Source: Candidatus Amulumruptor caecigallinarius (GTDB lineage: Bacteria > Bacteroidota > Bacteroidia > Bacteroidales > Muribaculaceae). From it: a stretch of DNA of 50,082 bases. Shown here piece by piece: positions 43,193 through 50,082 of this stretch. The notes beneath the pieces were generated by a model. It was not told the origin of the DNA and made no database searches. It saw nothing but the letters and a program-made list of their open reading frames with translations. Location: assembly GCA_023665575.1 (NCBI GenBank), contig JAMPDQ010000001.1:155599-205680 (forward strand), written 5' to 3'. The translations under genes were made by a program, and so were the position numbers. Numbering within the stretch: position 1 is the first letter of the stretch; every line of letters starts with the position of its first letter.

Positions 43193-43714
43193 TCAGTTCA
43201 TTATCAGATATCCGCCATATTGCGACAAACGGCATTCATAACGGCGCAGACCGAGGTTCTCGCCGAGAGCCGGGCCGGAGAGCGGACTTCCTCCACGCTC
43301 CACCACATCATAAGTGGAGCCACACTTCGGGCACACGGCAACGGGCACATATTTATCGATTTCCACCTTGATTCTTATATCAGGCTTCACCTCCACGGGA
43401 CAGCTGAGATCGTAAGCCAGCGGAACAGCAGCCTCAAGCGTGAAGGGATCGACTCCGCTCACCAGCAAGACGCCTCCATATCCGGTGGCTGTGGTCTGCA
43501 CATAGGGAAAATTGGCCGGCTGGCGCAGCTCCTTCACAAAGATGCGGTAGTTGCCATAACCCGACACACCATAAGTGTTCCACATGTCAATAGCCGTGAG
43601 ATTGATATTCACAGGCATTGAGGGGATACGGTCGTCATCGATGGTGTTGCACCCGTTAAGCAACAAGGTCATGGCCGCAAAAGCGGCCATGAATATTTTA
43701 CAAATCGGTCTCAT
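43193..43714 (-). CDS. Lipoprotein with degenerate Rieske-like domain
   Basis: The 173-residue lipoprotein has a lipobox at LLLNGC (about Cys22). The rest looks like a Rieske-type fold: YGGVLLVSGVDPFTLEAAVPLAYDLSCPVEV, then VCPKCGSTYDVVERGGSPLSGPA and YECRLSQYGGYLIMN. In a true Rieske protein the two clusters would be CxH and CxxH; here they read CPV and CPKC, so the histidine ligands are gone. It therefore probably does not hold a normal [2Fe-2S] cluster, though a four-Cys site is not excluded. I chose the ATG at 43714, which gives the signal peptide; longer starts overlap the next gene. It lies in the pyrE operon. Confidence 0.78.
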   Translation of the reverse strand: MRPICKIFMAAFAAMTLLLNGCNTIDDDRIPSMPVNINLTAIDMWNTYGVSGYGNYRIFVKELRQPANFPYVQTTATGYGGVLLVSGVDPFTLEAAVPLAYDLSCPVEVKPDIRIKVEIDKYVPVAVCPKCGSTYDVVERGGSPLSGPALGENLGLRRYECRLSQYGGYLIMN

Positions 43715-43733
43715 TCCGGAAAAATCATTCGAA

Positions 43734-44168
43734 TCACATTGGGAGCTGACGCAACATCTGTGCGAACTGGTCGGCCATCTTCTGCAGCGGGCCATTCACC
43801 ATCGGCTTCAGCATTGCGGGAATCTGTATGTCGATTTCCACAAAAACATCGCACAGCTCCGGCTGTGTCGGGGCAATATGAAGCGTCATAGAGAGGGGCA
43901 CCGGGGTGCCGTCGCCTTCAAGACGGATCAAAGAGGGGCGCACCCTTTCGGCGAGGCGCAGCGTGATTTCTCCCGCCGGGCCGGCCGGGAAGCTGACAGT
44001 GTCAGTTGTGATGCGAATCTGATCGAGAAGCGCCGCCTTGTCGGCCGGCACACTTCCCTGCGGAACATTTCTCAACATTTCCCCCAGCCCTTCAAGATTG
44101 GAGAGCTTGTCAAAAACCTTTTCGGCCGGCGCCATCATGCCGACCACGTCACTTTTATATACTGCCAT
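43734..44168 (-). CDS. SRPBCC (START/Bet v1-like) family protein
   Basis: The 144-residue protein is cytoplasmic, with no signal. The pattern MAVYKSDVVGMMAPAEKVFDKLSNLEGLGEML is the usual opening of SRPBCC proteins, in which a first beta-strand is followed by two short helices. The C-terminal helix (MLKPMVNGPLQKMADQFAQMLRQL) closes the hydrophobic cavity. The ligand is unknown. This protein is regularly found beside pyrE in Bacteroidetes as I recall, but no functional link is established. It starts 9 bp after the pyrE stop. Confidence 0.83.
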   Translation of the reverse strand: MAVYKSDVVGMMAPAEKVFDKLSNLEGLGEMLRNVPQGSVPADKAALLDQIRITTDTVSFPAGPAGEITLRLAERVRPSLIRLEGDGTPVPLSMTLHIAPTQPELCDVFVEIDIQIPAMLKPMVNGPLQKMADQFAQMLRQLPM

Positions 44169-44177
44169 ATTCTTTTG

Positions 44178-44813
44178 TTATTCCGGCACCCAGTTGGCCG
44201 GGTCCTTACGCCATTCCTTAAGAGTAATTTCCTCAGAAGGGCGTATATAATTAATTTCTATCGCTATTTCCACGAGCGTGTTGTAGGAGCAGAGAGAATT
44301 CATGTCGACATCAGCCTCGCGCAGACGCTTCACAGCCGCCGGGAATTCATAATTGAAGAGACACACGCCCCCGGTCACTTCGCCGCCGGCAAGACGAATA
44401 TTTTCGGCAGCGTTGATAGTGCCGCCTCCGGTGCTCACTATATCCTCCACCAGCACCACCTTCTGTCCGGGGCGGAGGTCGCCCTCAATCATATTTTCGA
44501 GGCCGTGGTCTTTTGGTGTGTTACGGATATAGATAAAGGGCATCCCGAGCGCATCAGCGGCAAGCATTCCGAAGGGGATAGCCGCTGTCGACACTGCCGC
44601 AATCACGTTTGCCTCCGCATTTGCCTCCACAATCCATTTGGCAAGCTCCACCTTGATGTAATTCCTCACATCAGGATAAGAGAGGATGCGGCGGTTATCA
44701 TTATATATAGGCGAATTCCAGCCCGACCCCCACACAAATGGCATGTCAGGCTGCAACTTAACCGCACTCACTTCAAGAAGTTTTTCAGCAAGTATTCGAT
44801 CCGGTTTCTTCAT
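44178..44813 (-). CDS. pyrE: Orotate phosphoribosyltransferase
   Basis: PyrE joins orotate to PRPP to make orotidine 5'-phosphate, step five of UMP synthesis. The 211-residue protein shows the PRPP-binding loop VVLVEDIVSTGGGTINA (about 118-134) and the substrate-side WGSGWNSPIYNDNRRILSYP segment (about 28-47), which holds the family's Asn/Arg contacts. Length is normal. It is the first gene of a four-gene minus-strand run (pyrE, SRPBCC, Rieske-like lipoprotein, LysE-type) with gaps of 9, 19 and 11 bp. Confidence 0.96.
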   Translation of the reverse strand: MKKPDRILAEKLLEVSAVKLQPDMPFVWGSGWNSPIYNDNRRILSYPDVRNYIKVELAKWIVEANAEANVIAAVSTAAIPFGMLAADALGMPFIYIRNTPKDHGLENMIEGDLRPGQKVVLVEDIVSTGGGTINAAENIRLAGGEVTGGVCLFNYEFPAAVKRLREADVDMNSLCSYNTLVEIAIEINYIRPSEEITLKEWRKDPANWVPE

Positions 44814-45237
44814 TTTTCCATGTTTTTTAGTATCTGATTCTGCAGAGCTAAACTCAGCTCAAGCATGCGATCTCTAATTTTTTTTATTCAACTTTCGCAA
44901 GTTTGCAACTTGCGAAAAGCAATGAGGTTAGAGGTTATGAGGTTAGAGGTTAGAGGTTATAGGTTGTTTTTTTGCAACAATTACATCGTAGTTTTACGAT
45001 GGTTGCCTCACTAACCTTCCTAACTCTGACCTTCAAGATTCCAAGTTGCAAGCAACTTGGAATCTTGAGTTATTTATTATAAAACAGACTCTTATAATCC
45101 GGTTCGCCTCCGCAACCCAACTCACGGTGGGAGGCGAGCCTTTATGCAAATTTACATTTATAACAACAAACATGCAAATAAAAAGTGCGATTCCGGAGAA
45201 GCGCGCCATTTTTCAATTGCGCTTTTCCACCTGGAAA
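44814..45237 (-). other. Intergenic region between comF and pyrE
   Basis: The 424-bp gap holds repeat blocks of the MITE-like family (44886-45068) but no gene. A 36-bp perfect palindrome is at 45033-45068. The stretch 45069-45237 shows nothing I can name. Confidence 0.7.
44886..45068 (-). repeat. MITE-like element, copy D, with 36-bp palindrome
   Basis: TTTCGCAAGTT-tgc-AACTTGCGAAA (44893-44917) is followed by tandem AGGTTAGAGGTTATG-type repeats and a GCAACAATTA block shared with 4298-4456. It ends with the palindrome 45033-45068 (two 17-bp arms around AA). The order of blocks is that of copy C read on the opposite strand. Confidence 0.7.
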
Positions 45238-45924
45238 TCAGAACGTAACTCCGATAGCGAGCAAAGATATGCAGGCATCGGGTATTGCTGACAGAAGGGC
45301 TTCGGCAGCTGCGGTGAGTGTGCTGCCGGTGGTGCACACATCATCGAGAATGAGAAAATTTCGTCTTGGCTCATGCTCAGCACCGCAAAACTGAAACACT
45401 CCCTTGAGATTATTATGGCGTTCCTCAAGCGAGAGGCGAGTCTGTGTGTGGTGCGGGCGCCGGGCCTTCAAATTTCTCACGACGGGCAATGCCGCGCGCC
45501 CTGAAAGGCCGCGGGCAATTTCCATAGCCTGATTATATCCGCGCACGGCGAGCTTCATGCGATGTATCGGCACCGGCACAATCGCCTCTACATCTGTCAG
45601 AAATCCGGTCGGAAGCAACTCATCTGCCGCCAATTCCCCCAGAAAACGACCCAGACCGCGAAACCGCCGATATTTCAAATCTTGCATCAGTTCAGAAATC
45701 TCCGCGCCACGGGCGTAGAAAAAAAGTGCCGTAGCGCGACTGAAAGGAAACAGCCCGGCAAAACGCTGTTCCATCGGATTATTTGCCATATGGTGATAAC
45801 CGGTGCGCGGCATCCGGGCCAGACATGAGGTGCAGACATATTTCTCGCCACTCTGCAGAATTCCGTCGCAAATATGGCATCGGCGCGGAAAAACAAACTC
45901 TCCAAGGTCGCTTATAACACTCAT
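45238..45924 (-). CDS. comF: ComF family protein (phosphoribosyltransferase domain)
   Basis: The 228-residue protein has an N-terminal zinc finger (CHICDGILQSGEKYVCTSCLARMP, about 16-39) and a type I phosphoribosyltransferase domain with FLILDDVCTTGSTLTAAAEALL (about 193-214). AIVPVPIHRMKLAVRGYNQAMEIARGLS is the ComF signature. ComF is required for natural transformation in several bacteria, probably helping to pull in or handle incoming single strands. Whether this strain is competent is unknown. It lies 41 bp after recX. Confidence 0.94.
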   Translation of the reverse strand: MSVISDLGEFVFPRRCHICDGILQSGEKYVCTSCLARMPRTGYHHMANNPMEQRFAGLFPFSRATALFFYARGAEISELMQDLKYRRFRGLGRFLGELAADELLPTGFLTDVEAIVPVPIHRMKLAVRGYNQAMEIARGLSGRAALPVVRNLKARRPHHTQTRLSLEERHNNLKGVFQFCGAEHEPRRNFLILDDVCTTGSTLTAAAEALLSAIPDACISLLAIGVTF

Positions 45925-45965
45925 TTCTTCTTTGTTTATTCTCTGAATTGCCTCATTGCGTCACA

Positions 45966-46460
45966 CTATTCTTCTGCTTTATTCTCCGCAATTACCGCCC
46001 GCACCACAGATTTCATTATATCCGGCTCGAAACCCCGGCTGAGAATATGGCGCATCAGGCGAACCTTGTCTTCATATTCATCAAGATTGAGAGAGCGGGC
46101 TTTCTGACGGGCCACACGCAGGGCAGCGTCAAGATATTCACGCTTATCAACCTGCCGGAACGCCTCTGAAATATATTGCGACGGAATCCTCCTTGCCACA
46201 AGATGAGCCCTGATTTTTCTGAGTCCCCACGAGCTGAAGCGCACCTTATCGTTGGTGAAACTGCGTGCATAGCGCTCTTCGTTGATAAAATCACGCTGCT
46301 TAAGCTCCTCTATTACGCTCGCACGCTCTGCGGCCGGCATTCCTTTTGCAGCGAGTTTGCGGTCAATTTCACCGGGCGACTGTTCAGAGCGGGAGCACAG
46401 GTCGGCCATCTTTAGAATCGCCTCCCCGACTGTGAGCGGTTTCTTTGGCTTTACACCCAT
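45966..46460 (-). CDS. recX: RecA modulator RecX
   Basis: RecX binds and inhibits RecA filaments. The 164-residue protein is all-helical with three repeats of the RecX three-helix unit: EAILKMADLCSRSEQSPGEIDRKLAAKGM, VIEELKQRDFINEERYARSFTNDKVRFSSWGLRKIRAHLVARRI, and a third ending VRLMRHILSRGFEPDIMKSVV. The 'D-F-I-N-E-x-R-Y-A' block is characteristic. It lies between prmC and comF on the same strand. recA is not in the window. Confidence 0.95.
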   Translation of the reverse strand: MGVKPKKPLTVGEAILKMADLCSRSEQSPGEIDRKLAAKGMPAAERASVIEELKQRDFINEERYARSFTNDKVRFSSWGLRKIRAHLVARRIPSQYISEAFRQVDKREYLDAALRVARQKARSLNLDEYEDKVRLMRHILSRGFEPDIMKSVVRAVIAENKAEE

Positions 46461-46487
46461 ATTCGAATTTTTACCTTAGATGTGATT

Positions 46488-46540
46488 TAGGCTCTATTCC
46501 CCCAAAAATGTTAAAGCAGGGGTCGCAAACTTGCGAAAAT
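46488..46540 (+). repeat. MITE-like element fragment, copy E
   Basis: TAGGCTCTATTCCCCC is followed by an AAAAATGTTAA block, GCAGGGGTCGCAAA and CTTGCGAAA. This matches the left end of copy C (34159). It fills most of the prmC-recX gap and ends next to the prmC stop codon (46542). Confidence 0.7.
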
Positions 46541-46541
46541 T

Positions 46542-47420
46542 TCACTTTTTGATTGCTTGCGCAAAGCGCAAACGTCCCGAGATGTCTTTTGACAAATTCA
46601 CGTCCGAGAATCCTGCCCGCTCAAGCAACTCTCTGACAGCTGCGGCAAAAAGAGGATTAATCTCAAAATATATTCTGCCGCCGGCAGTCAAAGCATCAGC
46701 CGCCACATCAGCAATGCGCGAATAATACAGCAGCGGATTATCATCAGGTACAAAGAGGGCAATCTCCGGTTCATAGTCGAGCACATTTGAATCCATGCCG
46801 GCTTTTTCCGACTCAGTGACATAAGGGGGATTGCTCACAACAATATCAAACGCATCCTTTTGGGGCACATAGCGGAAAACATCTTCATGAAGGAAGCGGA
46901 TATTCGCATGCAGCCGCCTTGCATTTTCACGCGCCACTTCAAGACTTTTTTCAGAAACATCGAGGGCCGTGACTTCGGAAAACGGCAGATTTCTCGACAA
47001 TGCAATGGCAATGGCCCCCGAGCCGGTGCCGACATCGAGAACCCGCAGGTCGCGGCGCTGATTGTCGGCTACGATCATATCCACGAGTTCCTCCGTTTCA
47101 TGGCGCGGGATGAGCACACTGCGATTCACCAGCAGATCCATGCCATAAAAGCGAGCCTCGCCAAGCACATATTGCAGAGGCTCCCCCTTCAGCAAATGCT
47201 CTAAAATATCTTTCAGCTTGTGAAGGATATAATCCGACAGCATCTTGTCGGAGTTAACAATCATGGCAGTATTGGTCCACCCCTTTAGGTGATAAAAAAT
47301 CAGTCTTGTCATCGCACCGGCCTCACCGGAACCATAGCGCGGAGAAAGAGCCTCGCGCAAAGCACGCTCCATGTCGCCGGCGGTCCAGCCGCCGGGACGG
47401 TTGAAATCAATTCTTATCAT
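46542..47420 (-). CDS. prmC: Release factor glutamine N5-methyltransferase
   Basis: PrmC methylates the Gln of the GGQ motif in release factors RF1 and RF2. The 292-residue protein has an N-terminal helical domain (about 1-85) and a Rossmann methyltransferase domain: VLDVGTGSGAIAIAL (about 128-142) binds SAM and NPPY (197-200) binds the glutamine. QYVLGEARFYGMDLLVNRSVLIPRHETEELV is the usual linker. A GTG lies one codon upstream; the ATG at 47420 is preferred. It starts the prmC-recX-comF run and is divergent from parE. Confidence 0.95.
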   Translation of the reverse strand: MIRIDFNRPGGWTAGDMERALREALSPRYGSGEAGAMTRLIFYHLKGWTNTAMIVNSDKMLSDYILHKLKDILEHLLKGEPLQYVLGEARFYGMDLLVNRSVLIPRHETEELVDMIVADNQRRDLRVLDVGTGSGAIAIALSRNLPFSEVTALDVSEKSLEVARENARRLHANIRFLHEDVFRYVPQKDAFDIVVSNPPYVTESEKAGMDSNVLDYEPEIALFVPDDNPLLYYSRIADVAADALTAGGRIYFEINPLFAAAVRELLERAGFSDVNLSKDISGRLRFAQAIKK

Positions 47421-47425
47421 CACTA

Positions 47426-47433
47426 CAAATATA
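47426..47433 (-). promoter_or_regulatory. Putative -7 box of prmC
   Basis: TATATTTG on the minus strand lies 5 nt before the prmC ATG, again predicting a very short or absent leader. No clear TTTG is seen at the -33 position. Confidence 0.45.
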
Positions 47434-47457
47434 GCGAAATATTTTAAGATTTTTTGT

Positions 47458-47465
47458 TAAATTTG
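47458..47465 (+). promoter_or_regulatory. Putative -7 box of parE
   Basis: TAAATTTG matches TAnnTTTG, with no clear -33 TTTG. The expected start near 47471 leaves a leader of about 33 nt. It lies 25 nt from the divergent prmC box. Confidence 0.5.
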
Positions 47466-47503
47466 CATTCAGGGGAGGTTACGCAAAAGCCTCCGATAAA
47501 GAA

Positions 47504-49477
47504 ATGAGCGACAATCAAACCGACAATCTTTACGCAAACAACGCGGCAGGGGGATATACAGACGAGTCAATCCAGACACTGAGCTGGAACGAACATATCC
47601 GCCGACGCCCGGGAATGTATATCGGCAAACTCGGCGACGGCACACACTCCGATGACGGCATTTATCTGCTGTTCAAAGAGGTGGTTGACAACTCCATCGA
47701 TGAGTTTAACATGGGGATGGGAACACGCATAGACATCACCCTCACAGAAGAGGGAGAAGTGAGTGTGCGCGATTACGGCCGCGGCATACCGTTGGGGAAA
47801 GTGAAGAATGTTGCTTCCGAAATCAACACCGGCGGAAAATTCGACGACAAAAACTTCAAGAAATCGGTGGGTCTCAACGGTGTGGGTCTCAAGGCAGTGA
47901 ACGCACTGTCGGAATATTGCACAGTGGCGAGTGTGCGCGACGGCAAAATGGTGACCGCAGAATTCGAAAAGGGGGAATTCATAAAACAGGAAGAGGCCGA
48001 AGGTGTGAAGGATGCCAACGGCACTTTTGTAAGATTCAAGCCTGACAACACTCTGTTTCAAAACTTTGCCTTCAACCTTGAGACGGTGGAGACAATGGTG
48101 GAGAACTACACATATCTGAACTCCGGCCTGCAGATTTTCTTCAACGGGAAGAAATATCTGTCGCGCCATGGTCTGCTCGACCTGATTAAGCAGAACCTCA
48201 CCTCCGAACCTCTTTATCCAATCATTCATCTGAAAGGAGACGATATAGAGATTGTGCTCACCCACACCGACCAGAATGGAGAGGAATATTACTCCTTTGT
48301 CAATGGCCAGCACACCACACAGGGAGGCACTCATCTCACCGCATTCCGCGAGCATGTGAGCCGCACCATCAAGGAATTTTCAGGGAAGGGATTTGAATAT
48401 TCCGATATCCGCAACGGCATGGTGGCCGCAGTAAGCGTGAGGATACAGGAGCCGGTGTTTGAGTCGCAAACCAAGACAAAGCTCGGGAGCAAGGAGGTGG
48501 CGCCCGGAAGCCCGCTGACTGTCAACAAATTTATCGGCGACTTTATAAAGAAAGAGCTCGATGACTATCTCCACAAGCATTCCGACATAGCGGAAGCCAT
48601 GTTGCGGAAAATCACCGCCTCCGAAAAAGAGCGGAAATCGATGGCGGGCATAGCGAAACTCGCACGTGAAAAGGCAAAAAAAGTGAGCCTGCACAACCGC
48701 AAGCTCCGCGACTGCCGCATACACTACAACGACAACCTGAAGGCCAACGCCAAAGAAGATCGCAGAGAGGATTCCGCAATATTCATCACTGAGGGCGACT
48801 CCGCCTCAGGCACCATCACAAAAGTGAGGAATGCCGAGACACAAGCAGTGTTCTCATTGCGTGGAAAGCCGCTGAATTCATATGGCATGACGCCGGAAGT
48901 GGTGTATAAAAATGATGAATTCAACCTGCTCCAGGCCGCGCTCAATATTGAGGAGGGGATTGAGGGGCTGCGCTATAACAAGGTGATTATCGCCACGGAT
49001 GCCGATGTTGACGGAATGCACATCAGACTGCTTATAATCACTTTTTTCCTTATGTTCTTTCCCGACCTTGTGAAAAAGGGGCATGTGTATATATTGCAGA
49101 CACCGCTTTTCCGCGTGCGCGACAAAAATGCGGTGCGTCGTGCCAAGGGGAAGCGCCGCAAAGTTGTGAAAGATGAAACCGGGGAAGCCGCGACACAGAA
49201 GCGTGACACATATTACTGCTACACCGATGAAGAGCGTGAGAAGGCGATTGCCGAATTCGGAAGCAATGCCGAAATCACACGATTCAAAGGACTTGGAGAA
49301 ATCAACGATTCGGAGTTTGCCGAATTCATAGGCCCGGACATGCGTCTTGACCGCGTGAAGCTCAAAAGGGAGGATGCGCCGGAATCGCTGCTGGAATTTT
49401 ACATGGGGAAGAACACCATGGAACGTCAGAATTTTATAATCAACAACCTTGTGATAGAAGATGACTCACAAATCTGA
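47504..49477 (+). CDS. parE: DNA topoisomerase IV subunit B (GyrB/ParE family type IIA ATPase subunit)
   Basis: ParE is the ATPase subunit of topoisomerase IV, which separates linked chromosomes. The 657-residue protein shows RRPGMYIG (about 34-41), the GHKL ATPase motifs EVVDNSIDE (Glu base, Asn), YGRGIPLGK and [14 protein letters not shown], and the Toprim motifs TEGDSASG (about 426-433) and [12 protein letters not shown] (about 498-509). EGDSASG rather than EGDSAGG, together with the absence of a long GyrB-type insertion, favours ParE over GyrB. parC is not in the window. It overlaps coaD by 17 bp. Confidence 0.92.
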   Translation: MSDNQTDNLYANNAAGGYTDESIQTLSWNEHIRRRPGMYIGKLGDGTHSDDGIYLLFKEVVDNSIDEFNMGMGTRIDITLTEEGEVSVRDYGRGIPLGKVKNVASEINTGGKFDDKNFKKSVGLNGVGLKAVNALSEYCTVASVRDGKMVTAEFEKGEFIKQEEAEGVKDANGTFVRFKPDNTLFQNFAFNLETVETMVENYTYLNSGLQIFFNGKKYLSRHGLLDLIKQNLTSEPLYPIIHLKGDDIEIVLTHTDQNGEEYYSFVNGQHTTQGGTHLTAFREHVSRTIKEFSGKGFEYSDIRNGMVAAVSVRIQEPVFESQTKTKLGSKEVAPGSPLTVNKFIGDFIKKELDDYLHKHSDIAEAMLRKITASEKERKSMAGIAKLAREKAKKVSLHNRKLRDCRIHYNDNLKANAKEDRREDSAIFITEGDSASGTITKVRNAETQAVFSLRGKPLNSYGMTPEVVYKNDEFNLLQAALNIEEGIEGLRYNKVIIATDADVDGMHIRLLIITFFLMFFPDLVKKGHVYILQTPLFRVRDKNAVRRAKGKRRKVVKDETGEAATQKRDTYYCYTDEEREKAIAEFGSNAEITRFKGLGEINDSEFAEFIGPDMRLDRVKLKREDAPESLLEFYMGKNTMERQNFIINNLVIEDDSQI

Positions 49478-49928
49478 TACAGGCACAGCCGAACCGGTGG
49501 TGGTGTTTCCCGGCAGCTTCAACCCCTTCACCATCGGGCACAAATCGATTGTAGACAGGTGTCTTGCCTTCGGGGCGAAAGTGGTGATAGGGATAGGCTA
49601 TAACCGCGACAAGGCTTCAAGCGATGACATAATGGGGCGGTTGGAGAGAATCCGCAGCGTGTTCAGCGGTGATTCACGCGTGAGAGTGGAATCATATTCC
49701 GGGCTGACAGTGGATTTTGTAAAGCAAATGAGGGGGAATTTCATGGTGAGGGGTGTGAGAAGTGTGGCCGACTTTGAATATGAGCGCAATTTAGCCGATG
49801 CCAATTATGACCTGGCCGGCATAGAGACGATGCTCATGCCGGCACTGCCGCAATATAGTTTCATTTCATCATCAATGGTGAGGGAGCTTATGGCCAACGG
49901 CACAGACACGAAAAAATATCTTCCATAA
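49461..49928 (+). CDS. coaD: Phosphopantetheine adenylyltransferase
   Basis: CoaD transfers AMP from ATP to 4'-phosphopantetheine, the next-to-last step of coenzyme A synthesis. The 155-residue protein has the nucleotidyltransferase signatures [12 protein letters not shown] (TxGH, about 13-24) and ISSSMVREL (about 136-144), and [22 protein letters not shown] in the middle, which is diagnostic. The start overlaps the parE end by 17 bp, so the two are probably translated from one mRNA. Confidence 0.96.
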   Translation: MTHKSDTGTAEPVVVFPGSFNPFTIGHKSIVDRCLAFGAKVVIGIGYNRDKASSDDIMGRLERIRSVFSGDSRVRVESYSGLTVDFVKQMRGNFMVRGVRSVADFEYERNLADANYDLAGIETMLMPALPQYSFISSSMVRELMANGTDTKKYLP

Positions 49929-49979
49929 ACCTATAATGCAGGTTGCAAATGAAGTGATTTAAACTTTTTACAAAAACTC

Positions 49980-50082
49980 AAGAAGTGTTTAAACATGTTT
50001 TCTTCAAACGCAATATTTATTAAGATTCTCAAGTTTCGCAAGTTGCAAGCAACTTGGAATCTTGAAGGTTAGAGTTAGGAAG
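49980..50082. repeat. Fragment of MITE-like/palindromic repeat, copy F, at window end
   Basis: CAAGTTGCaaGCAACTTG (50040-50057) followed by GGAATCTTGAAGGTTAGAGT matches the palindrome block at 45018-45068 in the opposite orientation. The element runs off the window. Confidence 0.6.

Noticed and set aside
43575-44837. 420-residue plus-strand ORF opposite the SRPBCC and pyrE genes
   Set aside because: It lies antisense to two well-supported genes and is rich in His/Arg as expected of an antisense frame.

Overview
This window is chromosomal DNA from a Bacteroidales bacterium. The evidence is a complete type IX secretion (T9SS) core cluster, a SusC/SusD pair, Bacteroidetes-type promoters (TTTG, about 20 nt, then TAnnTTTG), the near absence of Shine-Dalgarno sequences, and C-terminal 'YYNLQGV' tails on secreted proteins. 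A secreted choloylglycine-hydrolase-family enzyme and overall gene character suggest a gut lineage such as Muribaculaceae. That placement is inference from gene style only.

Layout. 1-240: end of one tRNA-Asn and a complete identical second copy with a terminator. 288-5666 (minus): choloylglycine hydrolase-like enzyme; a tight run of hypothetical acidic protein, rsmI, coiled-coil lipoprotein and SPOR-like lipoprotein; a PBP4-type D,D-carboxypeptidase. 5725-10189 (plus): AI-2E-type permease, CPA2 cation/proton antiporter, a fold-back repeat and a small lipoprotein. 10310-12874 (minus): large secreted Ig-like protein. 12875-14042: GC-rich non-coding mosaic of hairpin repeats. 14043-15269 (plus): secreted bleomycin-hydrolase-like peptidase. 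15396-21151 (minus): three-gene RND efflux operon. 21355-28266 (plus): porT-like gene followed by porP, K, L, M, N of the T9SS. 28760-33943: susC-susD pair. 34444-38562: C10 cysteine protease and an unknown secreted protein. 38874-41557: dgt and a TPM-domain membrane protein. 41562-47420 (minus): prmC-recX-comF, then pyrE, an SRPBCC protein, a Rieske-like lipoprotein and a LysE-type permease with an unusual extra domain. 47504-49928 (plus): parE overlapping coaD.

How the parts fit. The T9SS genes encode an outer-membrane export machine. Three proteins in the same window (Ig-like protein, C10 protease, unknown protein at 37150) end in the same approximately 47-residue module ending in a basic or aliphatic tail, which I propose is a short T9SS-type sorting signal. 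The efflux operon, SusCD pair and lipoproteins are ordinary Bacteroidales envelope functions.

The least explained material is non-coding. There is a family of inverted-repeat (MITE-like) elements, one of which supplies the stop codon of the PBP4 gene; a separate 349-bp fold-back element; a mosaic of double-hairpin repeats around 13.1-13.9 kb; and an exactly ordered 18 x 8-bp tandem array ending 18 nt before dgt. No phage, integrase, transposase or CRISPR array is visible. I did not find a clearly new protein-based system.
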